Origin: Desulfobacterales bacterium
GTDB lineage: Bacteria > Desulfobacterota > Desulfobacteria > Desulfobacterales > UBA5852
Length of the DNA stretch: 5,169 bases
Assembly (NCBI GenBank): GCA_016735415.1
Contig: JAERRP010000755.1
Coordinates: 1-5,169 of the forward strand
Direction of reading: 5' to 3'
Shown: positions 1 to 5,169 of the stretch, piece after piece
How the letters are laid out: every line of letters starts with the position of its first letter
Numbering within the stretch: position 1 is the first letter of the stretch
Notes under the pieces: model-generated
What the model was told of the DNA's origin: nothing
Seen by the model: only the letters and a program-made list of their open reading frames with translations
The model's database searches: none
Program-made: the position numbers and the translations under genes

Positions 1-127
1 ACTGACAATTCCCGAATTTCTTTTCCGTTTTGATCTTTTCCAAAATCGTCGAATGGCCGTTGGTATCATAGTCTTGTCGAATATCGTCCGCCGTATATTC
101 GAAACAATAGCAAACCAGATTACGCAT
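1..127 (-). CDS. BFD/CopZ-N-like [2Fe-2S]-binding protein, N-terminal part only
   Basis: Partial gene; the first 42 codons are present and the rest lies beyond the left edge. The translation starts MRNLVCYCFEYTADDIRQ and reaches ...KKFGNCQ at the edge. C6-x-C8 near the start and C41 (where a C-x-C pair would be expected, the second Cys falling outside the window) match the small BFD-like [2Fe-2S] proteins related to the N-terminal domain of the archaeal copper chaperone CopZ. Known members bind a [2Fe-2S] cluster and are thought to serve in electron transfer or metal delivery in the cytoplasm. The ATG at 127 is preferred because AAAAGG (137-142) sits 9 bases upstream; an in-frame ATG at 136 directly abuts that site and is too close. 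It lies 72 bases downstream of the dicluster Fe-S gene on the same strand with no terminator seen, so co-transcription is likely. The family call is good; the exact role is unknown. Confidence 0.8.
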   Translation of the reverse strand, partial: MRNLVCYCFEYTADDIRQDYDTNGHSTILEKIKTEKKFGNCQ

Positions 128-199
128 CCATCGCATCCTTTTCAGTTGGCGCTTTTCGCATGACCACAGATGTCGACACCCCGGGTCCAATAACTCGCT

Positions 200-1321
200 T
201 CACCTCGGCGCCAGCAGCCGGTCCACTTTCGACTTTACCTGCATCTTCAACAACTCCCCCAGACCCAGTTTCCCCCTGGCTCGGCCGAGGGCATAAACGG
301 ATGTCATCATATTCCTGGAGATCTTGGTCTGGACGTTTTCGGGTTTGCGTTTCAAGATCAGGGATTCTGTCGGACACGTTGAAACGCAAAGCCCACAACC
401 GATACAACGGTCAGCATCCAGAGCGACCCGCCCATCAACCAGGCTGAGTGCTTTCATCTGGCAGCGCTCCTGGCATACACCACATCCCTCACAGGTATCT
501 GGTTGGGCCTCTATTAAAAACGGAGACGATACCCACGCTGCGGGCTTGGGAAATCGGTTTATGGTTCTCAGAGCGGCGCAACAGCATCCGCAACAACAAC
601 AGATATAATTAACTTCCCTGGAATTGCCGGGCTGAAGGACCAAACCGACTTCATTTGCCTGTTGAAGTACTTCCAGAATCTCCTGCTTATCGCTGGCTCG
701 GCCGAAACCGTTTCTAACCGCAAAATCCGCTGCGATCCCGAACGTGAGACAATTCTCTTCCGGTTTGTCGCAACCTTCCCCCACAAGCTTGCGTTCACGT
801 CGGCAGATGCAGGGGCTGATAGAAAAGCGGTCATGGTTGGCAACGAGTTCCTCGGCTTTCTCATAAGTCAAAACTTTCAGTTCATTATGGATGCTCTTGC
901 CCACCGGGATGGTCCTCAGTTGCGGAATTTTCCAAGCCGTATCCTTCAGATAGGGTATATATTCTTCCATGTCTTTAACCAAGCCCGGGGCCAGATCATT
1001 CACATGAAATTCCCATATTCCGATGACAAATTGGGCGGCCATGTAAGCGGGTTTTCCAGGCATCTCCTCAACCCGAAACAGCAAACCTTTTTTCGCCATG
1101 CCCTCCAGCCGGCGGGCCGCCTCCTCCTTGCTGATTTTGGCCCGTCGGGCGACGACCCCCGGCGCCTCGGGAATCAAGGTCAGGTATAGGGCCAGTTCCG
1201 CCTCTTCAGGCCTGAAAAGACGTTTCAGGATGCGTATTTCCACGTCGGTTGCGGTCGGAGGAAATCCTCCCGGGAGGTTGTCCATGTGGCCTGCCAGTTT
1301 TCGGTAAAGATCAGCCGCCAT
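200..1321 (-). CDS. 4Fe-4S dicluster ferredoxin-type protein with winged-helix-like N-terminus and Cys cluster
   Basis: Complete, 373 residues, cytoplasmic (no signal peptide or membrane segment). Residues about 25-85 are charged and helical (RPEEAELALYLTL, then ISKEEAARRLEGMAKKGLLFRVE) and resemble a winged-helix fold. A middle region carries C171-x-C173, C184 and C191, then a striking run of seven Cys in eight residues (C241-C244, G245, C246-C248). The C-terminal part holds two classic [4Fe-4S] motifs: C277-x2-C280-x2-C283-x3-C287 and C306-x2-C309-x2-C312-x3-C316-P. This arrangement is familiar from 4Fe-4S binding proteins of Desulfobacterota and other anaerobes, where the electron partners are mostly undefined. 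A role in redox relay or redox sensing is inference; no catalytic domain is recognised. The start at 1321 is supported by GAGGAGA (1327-1333) just upstream. The gene is divergent from the ABM operon and is probably followed in the same transcript by the BFD-like gene. Confidence 0.88.
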   Translation of the reverse strand: MAADLYRKLAGHMDNLPGGFPPTATDVEIRILKRLFRPEEAELALYLTLIPEAPGVVARRAKISKEEAARRLEGMAKKGLLFRVEEMPGKPAYMAAQFVIGIWEFHVNDLAPGLVKDMEEYIPYLKDTAWKIPQLRTIPVGKSIHNELKVLTYEKAEELVANHDRFSISPCICRRERKLVGEGCDKPEENCLTFGIAADFAVRNGFGRASDKQEILEVLQQANEVGLVLQPGNSREVNYICCCCGCCCAALRTINRFPKPAAWVSSPFLIEAQPDTCEGCGVCQERCQMKALSLVDGRVALDADRCIGCGLCVSTCPTESLILKRKPENVQTKISRNMMTSVYALGRARGKLGLGELLKMQVKSKVDRLLAPR

Positions 1322-1326
1322 GATGA

Positions 1327-1333
1327 TCTCCTC
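1327..1333 (-). promoter_or_regulatory. Ribosome binding site of the dicluster Fe-S gene
   Basis: On the minus strand this reads GAGGAGA, five bases before the ATG at 1321. It fixes the start at 1321. Confidence 0.7.
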
Positions 1334-1488
1334 ATTTTTGGTTTTAAAAGCTCCCCGTGGCGGTGCGTGACAGGTGCCGGTACAGATAGCGAATCGAATA
1401 GGATCGCAGAAAGTGGGTTATTTCATGGCGTGGTGGTGGTGCAGAATGTGATTTAAAATATATCCTCGCGCCGGTGCGGTGGCCCCGG

Positions 1489-1504
1489 CTCATCACGTGA
1501 TCAG
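1489..1504. repeat. Palindrome centred on ATCACGTGAT, possible operator
   Basis: A perfect 10-base palindrome, ATCACGTGAT (1492-1501), extends to a 16-base dyad CTCATCACGTGATCAG with one mismatched pair. It lies about 40 bases into the predicted leader of the Fe-S transcript, a position suited to a repressor site. The regulator is unknown and such short palindromes also arise by chance. Confidence 0.3.
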
Positions 1505-1535
1505 ACGCGCCCGGATATTCCATTCGCAGGAGTCC

Positions 1536-1545
1536 CGCCATGGCG
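1536..1545. repeat. Perfect palindrome CGCCATGGCG at the predicted Fe-S transcription start
   Basis: A 10-base perfect palindrome directly next to the minus-strand -10 candidate (1547-1552). It could be an operator. Its length alone is not significant; its interest comes from its position. Confidence 0.25.
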
Positions 1546-1546
1546 C

Positions 1547-1576
1547 TTTATAGGAATATAATATCCAATTTGTCAT
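1547..1576 (-). promoter_or_regulatory. Candidate sigma70-like promoter for the Fe-S operon
   Basis: Read on the minus strand, ATGACA (1576-1571, five of six to TTGACA) is followed after 18 bases by TATAAA (1552-1547, five of six to TATAAT). Transcription would begin near 1540, giving a leader of about 220 nt before the ATG at 1321. The 10-base palindrome CGCCATGGCG (1536-1545) would sit right at the start point, a usual place for an operator. Seen by eye only. Confidence 0.4.
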
Positions 1577-1611
1577 TTTCAAAGATCGGACCCTATTCTA
1601 TCCTGGTTTTT

Positions 1612-1640
1612 TTGACAGCCCCCCTTCAACGCCTTAATAT
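1612..1640 (+). promoter_or_regulatory. Candidate sigma70-like promoter for the ABM/zinc-ribbon operon
   Basis: A perfect -35 box TTGACA (1612-1617) is followed after exactly 17 bases by TAATAT (1635-1640, four of six to TATAAT). Transcription would start near 1647, leaving a leader of about 220 nt before the ABM start at 1870. It lies back to back with the minus-strand candidate, the two -35 boxes being 35 bases apart. Confidence 0.45.
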
Positions 1641-1750
1641 TTGGGTATTCCTTCACGTCTGATGAATCGGTTTGTCACTGATTTTCATGTCGCCACTTCC
1701 ATTATCTGAATTTGCGTCCGCTTCAAGTTTTCATCGGCCACACCGCAGGC

Positions 1751-1761
1751 AGGATTATCCT
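1751..1761. repeat. Odd-length palindrome AGGATTATCCT in the ABM leader
   Basis: Two perfect 5-base arms (AGGAT and ATCCT) around a central T. It lies about 105 bases downstream of the plus-strand promoter candidate, inside the predicted leader. Function unknown; it may be chance. Confidence 0.2.
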
Positions 1762-1799
1762 ATCGGGTTGTCCGTTGGCAGGAGCATCATGATTTTTCA

Positions 1800-1845
1800 G
1801 CCCGGCGGAGCGGGCGACATTATTTTCAGGACCCGCGCGTGGGTC
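1800..1845 (+). promoter_or_regulatory. Two adjacent hairpins in the ABM leader
   Basis: The first hairpin has arms gcccg (1800-1804) and cgggc (1811-1815) around the six-base loop gcggag. The second has arms gaccc (1830-1834) and gggtc (1841-1845) around the six-base loop gcgcgt. They are 14 bases apart and the second ends 12 bases before the ribosome binding site at 1858. Equal stem and loop lengths and this position suggest leader-level control of translation or mRNA stability. No T-run follows either, so they are not standard terminators. Confidence 0.35.
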
Positions 1846-1857
1846 AGCATCTCAGAA

Positions 1858-1864
1858 AAGGAGG
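1858..1864 (+). promoter_or_regulatory. Strong ribosome binding site of the ABM gene
   Basis: AAGGAGG, a near-perfect anti-16S match, ends five bases before the ATG at 1870. It decides the start: the same frame is open further upstream, but without any such site. Confidence 0.8.
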
Positions 1865-1869
1865 AAACC

Positions 1870-2172
1870 ATGGTTGTCAAGGTGCTCATTAAACGACGTT
1901 TTAAATTGGAAAACCTCGATCAGGCGTCCCAAATTCTTATCCGGGCCCGCTATGAAGCCATGAAAATGGATGGCTACATTACCTCGGAAACCTGGCGCGA
2001 TCTCCATGATCCTTCCCGGATCACCGCCGTTTCCATGTGGCAGTCCCCGGAGGCCTGGAACCGCTGGTATGGCAGCAGCCAGCGCAAAGAGTTTACGGTG
2101 GAGCTGGAAAAGATCATGACGGCCGGGGAAAAGATCGAGCCCTATGCGTTAGGGTTTCAACAGACGACTTAA
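1870..2172 (+). CDS. Antibiotic biosynthesis monooxygenase (ABM) domain protein, 100 residues
   Basis: A compact 100-residue protein of the dimeric alpha+beta barrel type. It begins with a beta strand (MVVKVLIKRRF), then a helix of about residues 17-33 (DQASQILIRARYEAMKM), then GY at 35-36, a strand TSETWRDL, the strand ITAVSMWQS (51-59), EAWNRW (61-66) and a final helix. This order and the W-x-S-x-E-A-W signature are typical of ABM-domain proteins, whose members include quinol monooxygenases, heme-degrading enzymes and many small proteins of unknown role. No His or Asn that would single out a heme monooxygenase was identified, so the reaction is unknown. The start at 1870 follows a strong ribosome binding site. 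The next gene starts 44 bases after its stop on the same strand, so the two are probably one operon. Cytoplasmic, no signal peptide. Confidence 0.83.
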   Translation: MVVKVLIKRRFKLENLDQASQILIRARYEAMKMDGYITSETWRDLHDPSRITAVSMWQSPEAWNRWYGSSQRKEFTVELEKIMTAGEKIEPYALGFQQTT

Positions 2173-2200
2173 CGTACCGCAAGATACCTGTGCATTGAGG

Positions 2201-2210
2201 GGAAAGGAGA
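2201..2210 (+). promoter_or_regulatory. Ribosome binding site of the zinc-ribbon gene
   Basis: GGAAAGGAGA ends six bases before the ATG at 2217. It confirms that the 137-residue frame is the translated one, not the shorter frame open from 2195. Confidence 0.7.
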
Positions 2211-2216
2211 ACAGCT

Positions 2217-2630
2217 ATGGCCTATGGCATCCACATCCACGTTCAATGTCCTCATTGCGGCGTGTCCCTGATGACGCCCAACCCGAAAATCGATCAGTTG
2301 GATTCGATTCAATTACAGGTAAAAATCGGCAACCGGATCGGGCATCTTTACCTGAGTCAGGTTTACGGCAGTTATGAGAAGATTTTTGAAAATGTCGAAG
2401 ATCTTCCTGATGCCGTAGTGGAGTGCTCCTGCCCCCATTGCCACCGCCCGTTCCCGGTTCATCATTCCTGCGCTATCTGTAACGCGGCCGTCATCGAGCT
2501 GGATCTGAAAGTCGGCGGGATCATCAAGGTGTGCAGTCGCAACGGATGCAAACACCACTCCCTTGAGTTCGAGGACAGCCAGGACGCCTTGGATCTGTTC
2601 CGAAGTCAGGATGCGTCAGGCTTATTTTAA
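2217..2630 (+). CDS. Hypothetical protein with two apparent zinc ribbons
   Basis: Complete, 137 residues; I do not recognise a named family. It holds nine Cys. C11-P-H-C14 near the start pairs naturally with C72-P-H-C75 (a further Cys at C70), and C85-A-I-C88 pairs with C106-x4-C111, which would make two four-Cys zinc ribbons, the first with a long insert (about residues 15-69). The repeated CPHC motif is typical of zinc-ribbon knuckles. Structural zinc is the likeliest ligand; an Fe-S cluster cannot be excluded. The C-terminus is acidic (LEFEDSQDALDLF). There is no signal peptide or membrane segment. It follows the ABM gene by 44 bases on the same strand and has its own good ribosome binding site, so it is probably co-transcribed. 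Its tail runs to within 24 bases of the convergent lyase gene. The gene is secure; its function is not known. Confidence 0.8.
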   Translation: MAYGIHIHVQCPHCGVSLMTPNPKIDQLDSIQLQVKIGNRIGHLYLSQVYGSYEKIFENVEDLPDAVVECSCPHCHRPFPVHHSCAICNAAVIELDLKVGGIIKVCSRNGCKHHSLEFEDSQDALDLFRSQDASGLF

Positions 2631-2631
2631 A

Positions 2632-2649
2632 CCCGGGGGAATAAACGGG
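2632..2649. terminator. Weak bidirectional hairpin between convergent genes
   Basis: The 24 bases between the zinc-ribbon stop (2630) and the lyase stop (2655) contain CCCG (2632-2635) and CGGG (2646-2649) as short inverted arms. On the minus strand CGGG is followed by TTTAAAAT, a poor T-run. It could end the lyase transcript, but the four-base stem is weak. Confidence 0.2.
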
Positions 2650-2654
2650 CGGAA

Positions 2655-4745
2655 CTATTCCAGTTTAAGGTACAACCTGACTGTTTTTCCAGCCTCGCCC
2701 CCCTCTGGAAAATCAATTTTAGCAGTATTGGCGCCCTTCAGGGTTTGAAAAGGCCCTTTAAAGGTAATTTGGATCGAATCCAAAATTTGTGATGGATCGG
2801 CAACCGACACTTTCAATCCGGTATTTTCTTTTTTAAGCAATACCAAACAGGGTTGGTCAACTTCAATACCACCAAATACCTTCGCCTGGCCGGCCTTATA
2901 GAATACAACGCCGGCCATGGAATTATCAGCCGTTTTAACCATTTGCAAATCAAAATGATTCCAAATTTCGAATGGATTTTTCAACTCCATATCCGCCAAA
3001 ATACTTTTGGTGGCCTTGGGGATCAGAATGCAGGAATACTTTTTCCCGGAAGGATTTATTCCGTGTTCGAACCACAACTTGAATAAGCGGGCATCGATTT
3101 TATCATCCGGATACCTCGAAGCGACACGATGCCAGGACCCCTCTACGGCCCCGGTTTCCAGTTTCAGTATTCCTCCCGCAGGGAAAAAGTAGCCCACCTT
3201 GTCGTGCAAAATCCAGGCTGGATTATGTAATGTTTCGTTTGGCATCGAAAGGACTTCTTTGTCGTCCTTTTTAATATCTACATCTCCCCGAAAAAACGTT
3301 TGGTTTACAGAGGTGGTTACGGGATGACCCGCTGTAGAAGTTATGCCCGCCCCCAGACAAACAATTTTGTTATTGAATGTAAACCATGACTTTCTGGCCT
3401 TCAAACCATCCCGCTTGTACGCCATTACGGCAATCCCATTTTCCCCGTCCGAAACGCCCCCTACAAATTTGCTTTCAATGCGGTAGCCTCTTGTCGTCAA
3501 TATGGGTAAAACCTCATCATCCTGATGGGTGGTGGTTCCAGGAATTTTTTTCCAGTCCCAAAAGGGAAAAATATTCTGGTATTCCTTTCCGGTTAAATAT
3601 AAAAATGTTGCTCCGTCGCCCATGTAGTAACCCCGAATATTTTCAGAATTAGCAGATTCGGCGCCAATTACCCGTTCCGAACACATCTTTACAGAGAAAT
3701 AGTATTCGCTATCCCGTTGAACCTGGAAATCAGACCGCCAGAAGTGTTTATTGCCCGTCCGATGCCAGTATTGGTTGGCCTTAATATATTCCGGTACATA
3801 AGGTCGATCCAGCTTTTCCATTGCCTCGAAAAATCCAGCCAGCCGCCTGGCTTTGTTGCGGGGTGAATTTTTGAACAGCTGCCGCCCGCAGGCACTGATA
3901 TCCAGTTGGCCTTTCCAGGTAACCCACTGCAGACCATCCAGCAGGTAATTCCTCAAGATCGAAACTTTGGATTCGTCCAATTGAAAGGGCGTATTTCGGA
4001 GGATCGTAATCCATTTGATCATATCACCCGCATAGGACAAACCGTAATTCCCGAATTGGAGCTGTGGCCCATGCTGGTGGAAAGATTCATCTGCCTGTAT
4101 TCCCACGCCCATCTTCACAACCAATTCTTCCTGGATAGACCCACTGGCTTTTCTGATTGTTTCGATATCACCCAGAAAGATTGCTTTTAACAATACATTG
4201 CCTGACTGCCAAACTTTGTTCTGCCCGCTCATTCCAATCCTGGAGCGGTCCAGAATTTTCATTCCAAGTTCCTTTTGCTCCTCGGAAAGTTCTTCTTGCA
4301 TTAATATCATCGTGGGGGCCAGCAGTCTGGGAAGACCTATTTCAGAGTACCACCAGTTGGGGCATTGAAAATCATTTTCAACCCAATAATTATAAGCCCG
4401 ATTGATTATATCGGATAGTTTCCTGGCATGATAAAATTCAGGGCCTTCCGTCTGGTAAGCCCTTGCCAGCAATAAAAGATTGGAAACATGCGCGGCCGGC
4501 GGCCATACCCCCCGTTGTTGACTGGCATAATCTATATACGGCCAGAAACCATTTTCATTCATTCCCGCCATGATTGTATAAACTTTTTCAACATCGACGG
4601 GCTTGGATAAATAGTAGTTGGTAACATTGTCATGTAGTATTTCCAATCCACCGGGGTATTCGCTTTTCAGTTGCCAGTAGCTGCAGGAATTTAGAATGAC
4701 GAGAAAAATCAATGGAATCAGTTTATAGTTAAAAAGTATTTTCAT
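2655..4745 (-). CDS. Polysaccharide lyase family 8 (chondroitin AC/hyaluronate lyase superfamily) lipoprotein
   Basis: Complete, 696 residues, near the 700-800 usual for the family. Residues 1-20 form a lipoprotein signal peptide (MKILFNYKLIPLIFLVILNS) with the lipobox LNS-C21, so the enzyme should be membrane-anchored outside the cytoplasm; S22 would suit the outer membrane. Residues about 35-320 match the all-alpha toroid, with the family hallmark IDYASQQRGVWPPAAHVSNL (71-90). Candidate catalytic residues by alignment to chondroitinase AC are N176 (SGQNK), H225 and Y234 (HGPQLQFGNY) and R288 (CGRQL). About 340-590 is the central beta super-sandwich, with the E-x4-E-N and GDGAT motifs (363-380), and the last about 90 residues resemble the small C-terminal beta domain. 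The family eliminates beta-1,4 links next to uronic acids in chondroitin, hyaluronan or xanthan; the substrate here is not determined. K292 stands where an Arg is usual. ATG 4745 overlaps the peptidase stop as ATGA, with no strong ribosome site. Composition is AT-rich against its neighbours. Confidence 0.88.
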   Translation of the reverse strand: MKILFNYKLIPLIFLVILNSCSYWQLKSEYPGGLEILHDNVTNYYLSKPVDVEKVYTIMAGMNENGFWPYIDYASQQRGVWPPAAHVSNLLLLARAYQTEGPEFYHARKLSDIINRAYNYWVENDFQCPNWWYSEIGLPRLLAPTMILMQEELSEEQKELGMKILDRSRIGMSGQNKVWQSGNVLLKAIFLGDIETIRKASGSIQEELVVKMGVGIQADESFHQHGPQLQFGNYGLSYAGDMIKWITILRNTPFQLDESKVSILRNYLLDGLQWVTWKGQLDISACGRQLFKNSPRNKARRLAGFFEAMEKLDRPYVPEYIKANQYWHRTGNKHFWRSDFQVQRDSEYYFSVKMCSERVIGAESANSENIRGYYMGDGATFLYLTGKEYQNIFPFWDWKKIPGTTTHQDDEVLPILTTRGYRIESKFVGGVSDGENGIAVMAYKRDGLKARKSWFTFNNKIVCLGAGITSTAGHPVTTSVNQTFFRGDVDIKKDDKEVLSMPNETLHNPAWILHDKVGYFFPAGGILKLETGAVEGSWHRVASRYPDDKIDARLFKLWFEHGINPSGKKYSCILIPKATKSILADMELKNPFEIWNHFDLQMVKTADNSMAGVVFYKAGQAKVFGGIEVDQPCLVLLKKENTGLKVSVADPSQILDSIQITFKGPFQTLKGANTAKIDFPEGGEAGKTVRLYLKLE

Positions 4746-5169
4746 ACGGGGAATCCGGCCTTTTTGTTCCTTTTCTGCCAGGCAAGATTGAAGCATAATC
4801 CGGATGAATTTTTCGGTCGGTCTTTTAGAATAGCACGACACCAGGCTTGTTCGGCCGCCCAGGCCCGTTCGAAAGCATTGTGCGCAACGGTTTCACGCGC
4901 GGCCTGATCATTCGACGGTGTGGATAACGCCCGGGTCATGAACTCGACTTCAAGCCCCTCGCGTTCCGGCGCATAAACATTGATCCGGTGGGCGTAGTCG
5001 CCGATCGCAAGGCGATGCAGGCGTTCATGGCGCCAGAACAGGCTTTCGGGATCAAACCTTTCGGATGCCGCGGTTTTCGGCCATGCTGCCGGCGTGTCGA
5101 CCCACAACGGTTTAAAGACACTGGTGCAGGGTGTTGCCGTCCCCGTAAGGAATTGTATAGCCGCGCTTG
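4742..5169 (-). CDS. C69/secernin-type peptidase, C-terminal part only
   Basis: Partial: 141 residues are visible, beginning SAAIQFLTGTATPCTSVFKP at the right edge and ending ...KKAGFPV at a TGA (4744-4742). The pattern TGTATPCTSVFKPLWVD, followed by LFWRHERLHR and APEREGLEVEF, fits the C-terminal third of C69-family dipeptidase/secernin-like proteins, which are Ntn hydrolases with an N-terminal nucleophile that is not in this window. The last about 28 residues, after AFERAWAAEQAW, do not look like the usual family end and lie where the base composition drops, so they may be a replaced tail. The gene is GC-rich (38-39 of 60 in sampled lines) against the lyase (23-25 of 60). It would be translated first and could couple to the lyase start through the ATGA overlap. 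The family call rests on motif memory, not on a search. Confidence 0.72.
   Translation of the reverse strand, partial: SAAIQFLTGTATPCTSVFKPLWVDTPAAWPKTAASERFDPESLFWRHERLHRLAIGDYAHRINVYAPEREGLEVEFMTRALSTPSNDQAARETVAHNAFERAWAAEQAWCRAILKDRPKNSSGLCFNLAWQKRNKKAGFPV

Larger units (their letters stand above)
1322..1869. other. Divergent intergenic region, 548 bases, no convincing gene
   Basis: This stretch separates the minus-strand Fe-S gene from the plus-strand ABM gene. I see no conserved-looking protein and no tRNA or known riboswitch in it. It holds two outward-facing sigma70-like promoters, several short perfect or near-perfect palindromes (1489-1504, 1536-1545, 1751-1761) and two neighbouring hairpins just before the ABM start (1800-1815, 1830-1845). 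A further weak dyad, gccgg/ccggc, lies at 1470-1474 and 1485-1489. If the promoters are right, both transcripts have leaders of about 220 nt, which is long for simple genes and leaves room for leader-based control. The ABM frame stays open upstream to about 1672, but that part has no ribosome binding site and does not look like protein. Confidence 0.6.

Noticed and set aside
120..407. A 95-residue minus-strand frame overlapping the Fe-S gene end
   Set aside because: Its residues are random-looking and it overlaps the ferredoxin motifs in another frame; the BFD-like gene at the left edge is read in a different frame.
662..1189. A 175-residue plus-strand frame inside the Fe-S gene
   Set aside because: It is antisense to a well-supported gene and shows no family-like motifs.
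1470..1489. GCCGG/CCGGC inverted repeat as a terminator
   Set aside because: No T-run follows on either strand, the stem is only five bases and the loop is ten; probably a minor leader structure or chance.
1672..1869. Upstream extension of the ABM frame (start TTG at 1672)
   Set aside because: There is no ribosome site at 1672, the added residues look like non-protein sequence, and AAGGAGG stands five bases before the ATG at 1870.
2313..2558. Minus-strand frame across the zinc-ribbon gene
   Set aside because: It is the complement of a gene with clear Cys motifs and a good ribosome site.
4746..4841. Longer lyase start adding 32 residues (from 4841)
   Set aside because: It would put a charged stretch before the signal peptide and overlap the peptidase by about 100 bases. 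The start at 4745 places the lipoprotein signal at the N-terminus.
4936..5121. Alternative minus-strand frame over the peptidase
   Set aside because: The overlapping frame carries the recognisable family motifs and stays open to the window edge.
1..5169. CRISPR array, tRNA, rRNA, insertion sequence or phage genes
   Set aside because: No regularly spaced repeats, cloverleaf sequence, transposase motifs or terminal inverted repeats could be found by eye.

Overview
The window looks like part of a chromosome of an anaerobic, probably sulfate-reducing-type bacterium (Desulfobacterota or a close relative). This is inferred from protein style, not from any marker gene. The clues are a cysteine-rich 4Fe-4S protein with a winged-helix-like N-terminus, next to a small [2Fe-2S] BFD/CopZ-N-like protein. 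All six protein-coding genes have ordinary bacterial spacing. No rRNA, tRNA, CRISPR array, transposase or phage gene was seen.

Layout. Left, minus strand (1-1321): a 373-residue dicluster ferredoxin-type protein, followed 72 bases downstream by the start of a BFD-like [2Fe-2S] protein that runs off the left edge. Middle (1322-1869): a 548-base intergenic region with back-to-back sigma70-like promoters, small palindromes and two adjacent hairpins in a long leader. Middle, plus strand (1870-2630): a probable two-gene operon of a 100-residue ABM-fold protein and a 137-residue protein with two apparent zinc ribbons. Right, minus strand (2655-5169): the C-terminal part of a C69/secernin-type peptidase, whose stop codon overlaps (ATGA) the start of a 696-residue lipoprotein of polysaccharide lyase family 8 (chondroitin AC/hyaluronate lyase superfamily). 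The lyase converges on the zinc-ribbon gene with only 24 bases between stop codons.

How the genes might work together. The two left-hand Fe-S genes are plausibly one electron-transfer or metal-handling unit. The ABM and zinc-ribbon genes are plausibly co-translated, but their shared job is unknown. The lyase is a predicted surface or periplasmic enzyme that would cleave uronic-acid-containing polysaccharide. It is clearly more AT-rich than its neighbours (sampled 60-base lines hold 23-25 G+C, against 38-39 in the peptidase and 33 in the Fe-S gene). It is the best candidate here for acquired DNA. I did not find a clearly new multi-gene system. The most interesting points are the lyase and its composition break inside the peptidase tail, the unusual Cys-cluster Fe-S protein, and the ABM/zinc-ribbon pair with its structured leader.
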